Positions 45,199 through 54,142 of a stretch of DNA of 64,000 nucleotides are shown here, one piece after another. The position numbers were made by a program, and so were the translations under genes. The notes beneath the pieces are model-generated. The model made no database searches and was not told the DNA's origin. It saw only the letters and a list, made by a program, of their open reading frames with translations. The DNA comes from Algoriphagus lutimaris (GTDB lineage: Bacteria > Bacteroidota > Bacteroidia > Cytophagales > Cyclobacteriaceae): assembly GCF_017051705.1 (NCBI RefSeq), contig NZ_JAFIDJ010000002.1:186001-250000 (forward strand), in the 5' to 3' direction. Within the stretch, counting starts at the first letter, position 1; every line of letters begins with the position of its first letter.

Positions 45199-45744
45199 TT
45201 ATTTAAATCGAATATTATAGGTAACAGCCACACCTATACTTTGGACATCAATAGATGGATCTGCTCTAAAAACTTGATTGTAATACCCGAAGATATTCCA
45301 GTCATAATTATGATATCCAAGCTGTGGTCTGATATAGGCACCTCCTTCAGCAGAATTAACACTTGTCAAAAACGTGTAACCCACGTCCGTTCCTAAGAAG
45401 AATCCTTCAGGTTGAGGGTAATATCGAAACATGATTCCAACTGGAATAGCACCAAACCCATCATTTAAGCCGTCATAATTTTCAGCATTGGATTTTTCAA
45501 AATACTTGGTATAGCCAGAGGCGATGCCCAAACCATAATTGTCTGTTCTCATAAACTGAGCAGCTACATCAAGTCCTAAAGTAAAGGAAGAGTAGTTTCC
45601 TACATCTCCTACGGGAACTCCTAAATTGACCCCTACTTTCAACCAGGAGTTATCCTCGTTGATTTTATCAAGTTCTCTTACTTGTTGAGCATGAACAGTA
45701 AGACCTGCAATCAGCAGTGTAATAGATAAAATAAGCTTTTTCAT
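45199..45744 (-). CDS. Small outer membrane beta-barrel protein
   Basis: A 181-residue protein: signal peptide MKKLILSITLLIAGLTVHAQ, then alternating hydrophobic strands (LKVGVNLGVPVGDV, SSFTLGLDVAAQF, YIRPQLGYHNYDWNIFGYYN) typical of an eight-strand outer-membrane barrel ending YNIRFK. No conserved catalytic motif. Upstream of the small membrane gene on the same strand. Confidence 0.78.
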   Translation of the reverse strand: MKKLILSITLLIAGLTVHAQQVRELDKINEDNSWLKVGVNLGVPVGDVGNYSSFTLGLDVAAQFMRTDNYGLGIASGYTKYFEKSNAENYDGLNDGFGAIPVGIMFRYYPQPEGFFLGTDVGYTFLTSVNSAEGGAYIRPQLGYHNYDWNIFGYYNQVFRADPSIDVQSIGVAVTYNIRFK

Positions 45745-45954
45745 AGTTGGTTAGTTTTGAACTATGAAAGTCAAAGCAAGTGCCTTACTTCAATAGGGCG
45801 TAAAAAATCAACACTTAAATGATTTTAAATAACTGCTTATCAATGCTTTAAGTGGATTTTTTAATTAATTATAACTTAGAGCCATTACTCTTTCCATATC
45901 AAAAATAAAAAGCAATGACCCTATTTCGGGGAATTCAGTTCCCTTTGATTGAAT

Positions 45955-46821
45955 CTAATTTAACTTTCTCCAAGACTTTGGAGTTTGATCGGTGAGGCTT
46001 TTGAAAGTTTTATTGAAATGGGATAATGTCTGAAAACCTACTTGATAGGAGATCTGTGAAATTCCAAGATCGGTTTCTATCAAAAGTTTTTTGGCCTCGG
46101 TGATTCGTAGCTGTTGGAGGTATTGGGTAAATGTCTTTCTGGTTCTCAATTTAAAAAATCTACAAAATGCCTCTTTACTCATAAATGCTTGTTCTGCCAC
46201 CTCATCCAAAGTAATCGGCCTTGAACTATTTTCCAGAATAAATCGCATGACCTGATCCATTCTTTTCCCATCCCGCTCGGATAGTGACTTAGAAACAGGG
46301 ATCATGTTTAACGCTTTCAAATCATTGGAATCAAAATCCAATAGTGACAACATATGAAGCGCCCTTTGTAGCTTTTCTAATCCTGACAAGGAGGAGAAGG
46401 AATCAAACAGTCCGATAATTGCCTCTTTGGTCTTCCCTTTTATTTTGAAGCACCCATTAATTCGCTCGTTTAATTGAATTAGCTCTTTAAACTCATCCAC
46501 CTCTCCCAAAGACTTACCAAAAGCTTGAAAATCAAAAAATATAGTATTCCCAGCAGTTGAAAGCTTACTATCATCTTCAAAATACTCCGCATCACTTCTA
46601 AATACATGGGGAATACTTTCTCCTAGCAGAAAAACATCGCCTGCTTCAAATCTTCCTACATAGTCCCCTACCAAAAGTTGACCACGTCCCTCTAAAATCA
46701 CAGTCAACTGGCATTGTGGATGCTGGTGAAGGTTATTATAAAAATACTTTCCTCTATCTTCTTGGTACTGCACAAAGGTCTTCCCTGACTTAGGGATTTG
46801 GAAAGAAATTACTTTACTCAT
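45955..46821 (-). CDS. AraC family regulator facing the hydroxyproline operon
   Basis: A 288-residue transcription factor. N-terminal cupin (about 1-90) with HQHPQCQLTVILEGRGQLLVGDY as a ligand-binding barrel landmark. The C-terminal AraC DNA-binding domain (about 185-288) has the two helix-turn-helix units, the first in EVAEQAFMSKEAFCRFFK and the second in ISQISYQVGFQTLSHFNKTFK. It is divergent from the deaminase gene with 131 bp between starts and is the likely activator of that operon, perhaps by sensing hydroxyproline or an intermediate. Confidence 0.9.
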   Translation of the reverse strand: MSKVISFQIPKSGKTFVQYQEDRGKYFYNNLHQHPQCQLTVILEGRGQLLVGDYVGRFEAGDVFLLGESIPHVFRSDAEYFEDDSKLSTAGNTIFFDFQAFGKSLGEVDEFKELIQLNERINGCFKIKGKTKEAIIGLFDSFSSLSGLEKLQRALHMLSLLDFDSNDLKALNMIPVSKSLSERDGKRMDQVMRFILENSSRPITLDEVAEQAFMSKEAFCRFFKLRTRKTFTQYLQQLRITEAKKLLIETDLGISQISYQVGFQTLSHFNKTFKSLTDQTPKSWRKLN

Positions 46822-46930
46822 AAGCCATAATGGTATTCAATTGCCGCAATTTTAACATTTTTTAGAATATTCCATCAATATAGAGTCATTTTTTACTAAT
46901 TCAGTGAGCGAATACCATTTCTGTAGCTAC

Positions 46931-46938
46931 TAATTTTG
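46931..46938 (+). promoter_or_regulatory. Possible -7 element of the hydroxyproline operon
   Basis: TAATTTTG fits TAnnTTTG and lies 15 bp before the start of the deaminase gene, so any leader would be very short. No clear -33 element, as expected if the AraC protein is needed. Confidence 0.4.
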
Positions 46939-46952
46939 AAATAAAAAACGAT

Positions 46953-47843
46953 ATGAACTGGAAAGGCGTATTCCCTGCGGTAACTACTAAATTCCATGCG
47001 GACGGAAGTCTTGATATGGATTTGTTTTTCAAAAATATTGATTTCCAATTGGAATCAGGAGTACATGGAATTATCCTTGGCGGAACCCTTGGAGAAAGTT
47101 CTGTATTGAGCCAAGAGGAAAAAATCACCTTGACCAAAGAAACGGTGGATTATGTTGCAGGTAAAGTTCCTGTCATCCTAAACATCGCTGAAGGTGCTAC
47201 CCAAGATGCATTATTCTGGGCTGCTAAGGCAAAAGAATTAGGTGCTTCAGGATTGATGATGCTACCTCCAATGAGATATGCTGCTGATGCCAGAGAAGTA
47301 GTTACTTATTTCAAAACTGTAGCAAATAGCACAGACCTACCGATCATGATCTACAATAATCCGGTGGATTATAAAACATTAGTGACGATTGACATGTTTT
47401 CTGAGTTAGCAGACTGTTCTAATATTCAAGCGATCAAGGAATCTACTCGTGACATTTCTAATGTTACCAGAATGATCAACAGATTTGGTGACCGTTTCCA
47501 ATTATTGTGTGGTGTAGATACACTTGCGATGGAAGAATTATTGATGGGAGCTGTAGGATGGGTTGCTGGATTAGTTTGTGCTTTCCCAAAAGAGACCGTT
47601 ACTATTTTCAATTTAGTCAATGAAGGAAAAATCGAAGAAGCTCGTAAGATTTATCGCTGGTTCCTACCATTGCTAGAACTAGACATCCATCCAAAATTAG
47701 TTCAGTACATCAAATTAGCTGAACATCATTGTGGAATCGGATCTGAACATGTTCGTGCACCGAGATTGACGCTAATAGGAGAAGAAAGAGAACGAATTGA
47801 AAAAATCATCAAAGACGGAATTGCCAATAGGCCTAGTCTTTAA
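46953..47843 (+). CDS. Dihydrodipicolinate synthase-family deaminase, hydroxyproline pathway
   Basis: A 296-residue class I aldolase-type barrel of the DapA family. The Schiff-base Lys is K162 (IQAIKESTRD), the proton-relay Tyr lies in IMIYNNPV, and TLGESS is the usual Thr-Thr-Gly-Glu loop variant. In the trans-4-hydroxy-L-proline pathway such an enzyme converts 1-pyrroline-4-hydroxy-2-carboxylate to 2-oxoglutarate semialdehyde plus ammonia. The neighbours (aldehyde dehydrogenase, proline-racemase-type epimerase and FAD oxidase) support that rather than lysine synthesis. A genuine dapA is expected elsewhere. Confidence 0.85.
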   Translation: MNWKGVFPAVTTKFHADGSLDMDLFFKNIDFQLESGVHGIILGGTLGESSVLSQEEKITLTKETVDYVAGKVPVILNIAEGATQDALFWAAKAKELGASGLMMLPPMRYAADAREVVTYFKTVANSTDLPIMIYNNPVDYKTLVTIDMFSELADCSNIQAIKESTRDISNVTRMINRFGDRFQLLCGVDTLAMEELLMGAVGWVAGLVCAFPKETVTIFNLVNEGKIEEARKIYRWFLPLLELDIHPKLVQYIKLAEHHCGIGSEHVRAPRLTLIGEERERIEKIIKDGIANRPSL

Positions 47844-47964
47844 TCATTAAGTTGTAATCGCCAGAATAAAAAGTCAGGGCTTAGGAACAAAAATTGTAAC
47901 TTAAGCTCTGGCTTTTAGCTTAATGAATTTTCTTATCTGATAACCTTTTCAATTTTAAATTTCT

Positions 47965-49419
47965 ATGAATCTCGATACAATATTTTCCGCAGCTCAAGAA
48001 GCATTTCTATCCTATAAAAATTTACCTGCCGGTAAGAAAGCTGATTTCTTGGAAAAAATCGCTGAAATACTGGAGGAAAACAGAAGTGCTATTGTACTGA
48101 TGGCTGTAAGAGAATCTAACCTTCCGGAAGGAAGAATCAATGGAGAGCTTGGAAGGACTACTGGCCAAATAAAACTTTTTGCATCTCTAGTTAGAGAAGG
48201 AAGTTGGTTGGAAGCGACTATCGATCCTGCCGATCCTAATCGAACTCCATTACCTAAAGCAGATATTCGAAGAATGTTAACTCCATTAGGCCCTGTTGTG
48301 GTATTTGGAGCAAGTAACTTTCCTTTGGCATTTTCTACCGCAGGAGGTGATACGATTTCTGCATTAGCGGCTGGTTGCCCAGTGGTATACAAAGGCCACC
48401 CCGCACACCCTGACACTTCAAAATTTGTAGGAGAATGTATTTCTCAGGCAGTAATAAAATCAGGCCTACCAGCCGGAGTGTTCACACACGTGGAAGGTGG
48501 AGTAAAAATGGGACAAGACTTAGTCAAACATCCTTTGGCGAAAGCTGTAGGTTTTACAGGTTCTTATGGTGCAGGAAAATCCCTTTTCAATATTGCCAAC
48601 GACCGTAAAGAACCAATTCCGGTCTATGCGGAGATGGGCTCTGTCAACCCTATTATTGCCTTTCCTGAGAGACTGGAGAACGAATTAGTACCTATGGCTC
48701 AAAACTACGTGAGTTCACTTACTTTAGGAGCCGGTCAATTTTGTACCAACCCAGGATTAATCTTTGTTCCAAGAGCATTGGCATCTAGATTTGAAAATGC
48801 AGTCTCTGAAGCCTTGCAAACTGCTGCAGCTGGCCCAATGTTGCACGAGGGGATCGCTTCCTCCTACTATACGGCCATTGAAAACCTTCAAACTCGTCCA
48901 GAATTGAAATGGGTAAAAGTTCCAGATGCCAAACACCTTATCAATGTCTGTCCTGCACTGGCAGAAATTAAAGCTTCTGATTGGATTGAAGATGATCTCT
49001 TCCAAGAAGAAGTATTTGGTTCCTTTGCCTTAATGGTAGTCTATGAAGATGAAAGTGAACTGATTGAGGTAACCAAAAAACTTCACGGACAATTAACTAT
49101 CACCCTTTGGGCGGACAAATCTGAGTTGAAAGCTCAATCTGAACTGATCAACCTTCTGGAAGAAAAATGTGGAAGATTGTTGTTTACAGGTGTTCCCACT
49201 GGGGTAGAAGTTGGCTATGCAATGCAACATGGTGGTCCTTTCCCTTCTACTACTGATTCAAGAAGTACTTCTGTTGGGGCGCATGCCATCAAGCGTTTTG
49301 CTAGACCTATTGCATTTCAAGACATGCCCTCTGAATTGCTTCCGGACGCCCTAAAAGACGACAATCCTTTAGGTATTATGAGACAGGTGAACGGGAAATT
49401 CACCTCGGATAAAATTTAA
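47965..49419 (+). CDS. 2-oxoglutarate semialdehyde dehydrogenase-type aldehyde dehydrogenase
   Basis: A 484-residue ALDH. C260 in LGAGQFCTNPG is the nucleophile and the Glu in PVYAEMGSVNP the general base; VVFGASNFPLAFS and GFTGSYGAGKSLF form the nucleotide and catalytic loops. It matches ketoglutarate-semialdehyde dehydrogenases of the hydroxyproline and pentose pathways. It would oxidise the semialdehyde made by the preceding deaminase to 2-oxoglutarate, feeding the TCA cycle. It lies 121 bp after the deaminase, so there may be a weak internal promoter. Confidence 0.86.
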   Translation: MNLDTIFSAAQEAFLSYKNLPAGKKADFLEKIAEILEENRSAIVLMAVRESNLPEGRINGELGRTTGQIKLFASLVREGSWLEATIDPADPNRTPLPKADIRRMLTPLGPVVVFGASNFPLAFSTAGGDTISALAAGCPVVYKGHPAHPDTSKFVGECISQAVIKSGLPAGVFTHVEGGVKMGQDLVKHPLAKAVGFTGSYGAGKSLFNIANDRKEPIPVYAEMGSVNPIIAFPERLENELVPMAQNYVSSLTLGAGQFCTNPGLIFVPRALASRFENAVSEALQTAAAGPMLHEGIASSYYTAIENLQTRPELKWVKVPDAKHLINVCPALAEIKASDWIEDDLFQEEVFGSFALMVVYEDESELIEVTKKLHGQLTITLWADKSELKAQSELINLLEEKCGRLLFTGVPTGVEVGYAMQHGGPFPSTTDSRSTSVGAHAIKRFARPIAFQDMPSELLPDALKDDNPLGIMRQVNGKFTSDKI

Positions 49420-49507
49420 TATTCCAAGACATTAGAGAGCGTGTGAAATAGATCAAATTAGCTAATCAAATCCAAACGCTCTCCAACATATAATTTCGCA
49501 CTAATTC

Positions 49508-50512
49508 ATGTCAACAAGACACACTTTCTCGTGCATTGATGCACATACTTGTGGGAACCCTGTTCGGGTAGTATCAGGAGGTGTCCCATTTCTAAAAGGG
49601 GATAACATGTTGGAAAAACGACAGTTTTTCCTTGAAAACTATGACTGGATTAGAACAGGATTGATGTTTGAACCCCGAGGCCATGATATGATGTCGGGTT
49701 CCATGCTTTTCCCTCCACACAACCCTGAAAATGATGTTGCTGTATTGTTTATAGAAACTAGTGGATGTTTGGCCATGTGTGGCCATGGAACCATCGGAAC
49801 AGTCACCATCGCCATTGAGGAAGGATTGATATATCCTAAAACACCAGGAAAACTGAGACTTGAAACTCCAGCCGGATTGGTACTGGTAGAATACAAGCAG
49901 GAAGGTAAAAAAGTAAAGTCAGTCAAGCTCACCAATGTCAAAAGTTTCCTAGCCTCAGAAGGCTTGGAAATAGAGTCTGATGAATTGGGAAAATTGACAG
50001 TGGATGTAGCGTATGGAGGTAACTTCTATTGCATTGTAGATCCTCAGGAAAACTTTCCAGGACTAGAACATTTCAAGGCGGAACAATTAATCTCAATGGC
50101 CCGCTCGCTTCGGAAAAAGATGAATGAGAAGTACGACTTCGTCCACCCTGAACATCCTCAAATCCGAGGATTATCGCATATCCTGTGGACAGGTAAAACT
50201 TTAGACCCTACTAGCACTGCCAGAAATGCTGTATTCTATGGAGATAAAGCCATCGATCGATCACCATGTGGAACAGGGACCTCTGCAAGACTTGCGCAAT
50301 GGTATGCCAAAGGACTATTGAAGCCTGGAGAGGACTTTATTCTTGAAAGCTTTATCGGATCCAAGTTCATAGGAAGAATAGAAGAAGAAACAGAAATTAA
50401 TGGTAAACCAGCGATCATCCCAAGCATTGAAGGTTGGGCCAAAGTGTATGGGTACAATACCATCCTTTTGGACGATGATGATCCTTATGTACATGGATTC
50501 CAAGTAATATAA
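49508..50512 (+). CDS. 4-hydroxyproline 2-epimerase (proline racemase family)
   Basis: A 334-residue epimerase. The first catalytic Cys is C91 in LAMCGHGTIG and the second is C254 in RSPCGTGTSAR; the presence of both argues for epimerase rather than trans-3-hydroxyproline dehydratase, which carries Thr at one site. It converts trans-4-hydroxy-L-proline to cis-4-hydroxy-D-proline, the first step before the FAD oxidase next door. Length is normal; 34 bp separate it from the oxidase gene. Confidence 0.9.
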   Translation: MSTRHTFSCIDAHTCGNPVRVVSGGVPFLKGDNMLEKRQFFLENYDWIRTGLMFEPRGHDMMSGSMLFPPHNPENDVAVLFIETSGCLAMCGHGTIGTVTIAIEEGLIYPKTPGKLRLETPAGLVLVEYKQEGKKVKSVKLTNVKSFLASEGLEIESDELGKLTVDVAYGGNFYCIVDPQENFPGLEHFKAEQLISMARSLRKKMNEKYDFVHPEHPQIRGLSHILWTGKTLDPTSTARNAVFYGDKAIDRSPCGTGTSARLAQWYAKGLLKPGEDFILESFIGSKFIGRIEEETEINGKPAIIPSIEGWAKVYGYNTILLDDDDPYVHGFQVI

Positions 50513-50546
50513 ATTGTACCAAGTACCAAGTACTTGAAGCTAAATT

Positions 50547-51794
50547 ATGAAACCAACTATCATCATTGGAGGCGGAATTACGGGGTTATTTACCGCTTAT
50601 TTCCTTCAAAAAGAGGGGATCGAAGTTCAGATTATTGATCAAACTGACCTACAGGCCAATTGTTCTACTGGAAATGCAGGGATGATTGTACCTAGTCATA
50701 TTATCCCATTGGCTGCTCCTGGCATGATCAGCAAAGGCATATCCTGGATGTTTTCTTCCAAAAGCCCTTTCTATATTCAGCCAAGATTGGATGCAAAACT
50801 TCTAAAATGGGGACTGCTTTTCTACAAAGCAGCTAACCCTGCCCATGTAGAGCGAAGCATCCCTTATTTGAAAAATCTAAGTCTACTCAGCAAAGCGCTT
50901 TATCTTGATTTTAAGGAAGAACATCCGGAATCTGCTATTGCCTTGCAGGAGAAAGGGCTGCTGATGATCTATCAAACCAAAGCTGTGGAAACCGAGGAGG
51001 TTGAATTTGCCCACTTGGCTCGCAAAAATGGCTTGGAAGCCGAAATCCTAAGCCCAGAAGATATTCAGAAAATCGAACCAAATCTTGAAGTTAATGCCAG
51101 AGGAGCTGTTTTATTCCCTGGAGACGCCCACTTGGACCCTGGAAAGTTATATAGTTTCTTAAAAAGCTATTTAGAAGAGAAAGGAGTTTCATTCCTTTCT
51201 AATACGCAGGTTCATGGCTTTGAAAAATCACAAGGAAAAGTACAAGCGGTATTAACTGACAAAGGAAAAATCGAAGCAGAGAAGGTCATTCTTTGTGGAG
51301 GATCCTGGTCAGGGGAGTTGGCTAAAATGCTTGGTTTCACTCTTCCAATGATGGGAGGAAAAGGATATTCCTTTATCCAGGAAAACAAACCTGAGATTAA
51401 ACAAGCTGCTATTTTAACTGAAATGAAGGTAGCTGTAAGTCCTTATGGAGAGCAAATCCGATTCGGAGGCACCATGGAAATAACAGGTACCAATCAAAAA
51501 ATAAACCTCAATCGAGTTAAGGGGATTTACGAATCGATCAATCGCTATTACCCTGATTTTGAAGCAAAATTCCCAGAAACGGATCAAATTTGGAAAGGCT
51601 TGAGACCTTGCTCTCCAGATGGATTACCTTACATAGGTTTCGCCCCAGGATATTCCAATGTGCTGGTAAATTCTGGTCATTCCATGATGGGAGTGAGCTT
51701 GGCTCCCGCTTCTGGAAAAGTCACTGCAGAGCTTCATCAACAAAAAGATGCCAGCCTGGAAATCAAAGGATTTGAAGTAGGCAGGTTTAATTGA
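50547..51794 (+). CDS. FAD-dependent D-amino-acid oxidoreductase, hydroxy-D-proline type
   Basis: A 415-residue DAO-family flavoenzyme: GGGITGLFTAYFLQKEG near residues 6-22 is the FAD fold and GNAGMIVPSH the next conserved loop; GLRPCSPDGLPYIG and SGHSMMGVSLAPASG near the C-terminus bind FAD. Context indicates oxidation of cis-4-hydroxy-D-proline to 1-pyrroline-4-hydroxy-2-carboxylate, with electrons passed to the respiratory chain. Fourth and last gene of the operon, followed by a terminator. Confidence 0.87.
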   Translation: MKPTIIIGGGITGLFTAYFLQKEGIEVQIIDQTDLQANCSTGNAGMIVPSHIIPLAAPGMISKGISWMFSSKSPFYIQPRLDAKLLKWGLLFYKAANPAHVERSIPYLKNLSLLSKALYLDFKEEHPESAIALQEKGLLMIYQTKAVETEEVEFAHLARKNGLEAEILSPEDIQKIEPNLEVNARGAVLFPGDAHLDPGKLYSFLKSYLEEKGVSFLSNTQVHGFEKSQGKVQAVLTDKGKIEAEKVILCGGSWSGELAKMLGFTLPMMGGKGYSFIQENKPEIKQAAILTEMKVAVSPYGEQIRFGGTMEITGTNQKINLNRVKGIYESINRYYPDFEAKFPETDQIWKGLRPCSPDGLPYIGFAPGYSNVLVNSGHSMMGVSLAPASGKVTAELHQQKDASLEIKGFEVGRFN

Positions 51795-51815
51795 TTCTAC
51801 CGATCTCTTTAATCT

Positions 51816-51853
51816 AAAAAAGGCTTCTCAGTGATCTGGGAAGCCTTTTTTTT
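51816..51853. terminator. Bidirectional stem-loop terminator
   Basis: Arms aaaaaaggcttc and gaagccttttttt around a 12-base loop between the oxidase and the convergent argJ. Confidence 0.85.
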
Positions 51854-51874
51854 TAAATTCTATTATATTAAAAC

Positions 51875-53086
51875 TTAGGTAGTATATACAGAATTAAACA
51901 TCACATAGTCTGTGGTCAAATCACTGCCCCATCCTATGCCTTCTTCCTCACCTGAATTAAGCTCCAATAACACTTGAATTTGACTTTCTCTGAGTAGCTT
52001 TTTCATATAAGCTTTGTCAAATTCCAAAGGATTCCCTTTATCCAATACCTGAACAAGATGATTCTGATCGCCAATAAATAAATTAACTTTTTTATAATTG
52101 AAAGGAACGCCGGCATTGCCACAGGCCGCTACAATTCTTCCCCAGTTAGGATCTCGACCAAACATGGCTGTTTTCACCAAGGTAGAATCTGATATTGCCC
52201 GGATTAGGGTTCTTGCAATTTGTTCTGTTTTGGCTTTGGTTACTTTGTATTCGATGAATTTGGAAGCTCCTTCTCCATCAGACACGATCAGTTTTGCCAA
52301 GTGAGTTAAAATCTCCAACAACTTGTTTTGAAACAACTCATAACCTGGATCTTCTTTGCTTGTCACCTTTCTGTTGCCTGCCAAACCATTGGCCATTACA
52401 GCTACCATATCATTGGTAGAAGTATCCCCATCTACCGTGATCATATTGAAAGAACGATCTACGCAATAGCTTACCGCTTCTTGGAGTAGATGTTCATCGA
52501 TATTAAAATCTGTTACAATAAATGCCAGCATAGTAGCCATATTGGGGTGAATCATACCTGAACCTTTGGCTACCCCTCCCATATTGATGGACTCCCCTTC
52601 ATGTTTGAATTCCACAAAACCTTCTTTGGCAAAGGTATCCGTGGTCAAAATGGCATTTGCAACAAAAGAACCAGCTTTCAGCTCATCACTCAATTTTGGA
52701 AGATTTACTTTCAGTCCTTCTACCACATCCTCTGTAGGAAACTCTACACCAATAATCCCGGTAGAAGCCACAATCACATCATCTTCTGGTATCTCCAAAA
52801 TTTCTGCGGTAGTCTTTACCATTGCCTCCGCACCTTCTCTTCCTTGCTCTCCTGTACAGGCATTCGCATTCCCTGCATTACAGATAATCACCTGGGCTTT
52901 ATTGTTTTTCAAATGCTTTTCAGTGATTTTGATAGGCTCTGCCCGCACTTTGTTTTGGGTTAATGTCCCTGCTGCTGCTGCGGGAACTTCAGAATATATA
53001 ATTGCCAAGTCACGCTTCATGGACTTGACGCCGGTATGTGCTCCCCAACATTTAATACCTCTTACATTCGTTATATTCTTGATCAT
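51875..53086 (-). CDS. argJ: Bifunctional glutamate N-acetyltransferase/ornithine acetyltransferase
   Basis: Transfers the acetyl group from N-acetylornithine to glutamate, recycling it in arginine synthesis. A 403-residue single chain that self-cleaves before the Thr of ATML in MIHPNMATMLAF to make the alpha and beta subunits; that motif is present. DPNWGRIVAACGNAG and the final TTDYVMFNSVYTT are typical. Its start is 12 bp after the end of argC. Presence of ArgJ indicates the acetyl cycle in this organism. Whether it also uses acetyl-CoA cannot be told. Confidence 0.94.
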   Translation of the reverse strand: MIKNITNVRGIKCWGAHTGVKSMKRDLAIIYSEVPAAAAGTLTQNKVRAEPIKITEKHLKNNKAQVIICNAGNANACTGEQGREGAEAMVKTTAEILEIPEDDVIVASTGIIGVEFPTEDVVEGLKVNLPKLSDELKAGSFVANAILTTDTFAKEGFVEFKHEGESINMGGVAKGSGMIHPNMATMLAFIVTDFNIDEHLLQEAVSYCVDRSFNMITVDGDTSTNDMVAVMANGLAGNRKVTSKEDPGYELFQNKLLEILTHLAKLIVSDGEGASKFIEYKVTKAKTEQIARTLIRAISDSTLVKTAMFGRDPNWGRIVAACGNAGVPFNYKKVNLFIGDQNHLVQVLDKGNPLEFDKAYMKKLLRESQIQVLLELNSGEEEGIGWGSDLTTDYVMFNSVYTT

Positions 53087-53097
53087 TATTTTTCCTG

Positions 53098-54141
53098 TTA
53101 AGGTTTAAGTGGTAGTTGATTTAGTCCAGTATCCTCAGGTAAATCAAACATTAGATTCATGTTATGAACAGCTTGACTTGCTGCTCCTTTAAGTAAATTA
53201 TCAATAGCCGAAAGGACGATCACACGGGATGTCCTTGTATCCCAAACAGGGAAAACATCACAAAAATGACTTCCTCTGACATCTTTGATTCCCGGAGCCT
53301 GATTCCTAAGTCTGACAAACGGTTTATCCTGATAAAACTCATGATAAATTTTCGTCAGCTTCTCCTGATTCATATCTCCTTTGACTTTGGCATAAGAAGT
53401 GACCAAAATACCTCTATCTACAGGTAATAAATGAGGTGTAAACTGTACCGTGGTGGCAGAACCCGCTAAACCACCCAATTGTTCTTCGATCTCAATGGTA
53501 TGTCTATGCCCTGCAATCCCGTAGGCTTTAAAGTTTTCATTCACATTGGAAAAATGCGTCGTGGCATTCGCTTTGATCCCTGCGCCAGTTAAACCTGATT
53601 TTGCATCAATGACAACCGAATCAGCCTCTATCATCCCAAGTGCATAAAGAGGTGCCAAACTTAAAATGGACGCGGTTGGGTAACAACCTGGATTCGCAAC
53701 TAAATCAGCATCACCAATTTGCTTGGCAAACAATTCTGGCAGACCATACACACTGGTTTTAAATCCGTCAGGATAGGTATGTTTCTTACCATACCATTCT
53801 TCATAAACCTCTTTGGAAGAGAGCCTAAAGTCACCTGATAAGTCAATGATTTTTGATCCTTTATCCTTCCATCTGGCTACAAAGTCCATAGAAACTCCGT
53901 GAGGTAAGGCAAGAAAAATGATATCCACGTCCACTTTTTCCACCTGATCTGCACTTTCTAAAGAAATATCCAACCTGGAATAAAATTGAGGATGTAAATC
54001 AGAAAATGGTTTTCCTACATGAGACTCAGACGTGATCATAGAAATGGTCACATTTGGGTGACTAATTAGTAATCGAGCCAATTCTGAACCTGTAAATCCA
54101 GAAGCCCCAACAATGGCAACTTTTAATTTTTGAGGATTCAT
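53098..54141 (-). CDS. argC: N-acetyl-gamma-glutamyl-phosphate reductase
   Basis: Third step of arginine synthesis, NADPH-dependent reduction of N-acetylglutamyl phosphate. The NAD-type fold starts KVAIVGASGFTGSELARLL; the catalytic Cys is in ANPGCYPTASIL; HRHTIEIEEQL supplies the later His. The start is at 54141 (MNPQKLK), giving 347 residues and one base after the argD stop. An upstream in-frame ATG at 54165 would overlap argD. The gene order argB-argD-argC-argJ is compact. Confidence 0.94.
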   Translation of the reverse strand: MNPQKLKVAIVGASGFTGSELARLLISHPNVTISMITSESHVGKPFSDLHPQFYSRLDISLESADQVEKVDVDIIFLALPHGVSMDFVARWKDKGSKIIDLSGDFRLSSKEVYEEWYGKKHTYPDGFKTSVYGLPELFAKQIGDADLVANPGCYPTASILSLAPLYALGMIEADSVVIDAKSGLTGAGIKANATTHFSNVNENFKAYGIAGHRHTIEIEEQLGGLAGSATTVQFTPHLLPVDRGILVTSYAKVKGDMNQEKLTKIYHEFYQDKPFVRLRNQAPGIKDVRGSHFCDVFPVWDTRTSRVIVLSAIDNLLKGAASQAVHNMNLMFDLPEDTGLNQLPLKP

Positions 54142-54142
54142 G

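Noticed and set aside
52566-53108. 180-codon frame opposite argJ
   Set aside because: Antisense shadow of argJ; composition follows from argJ codons.
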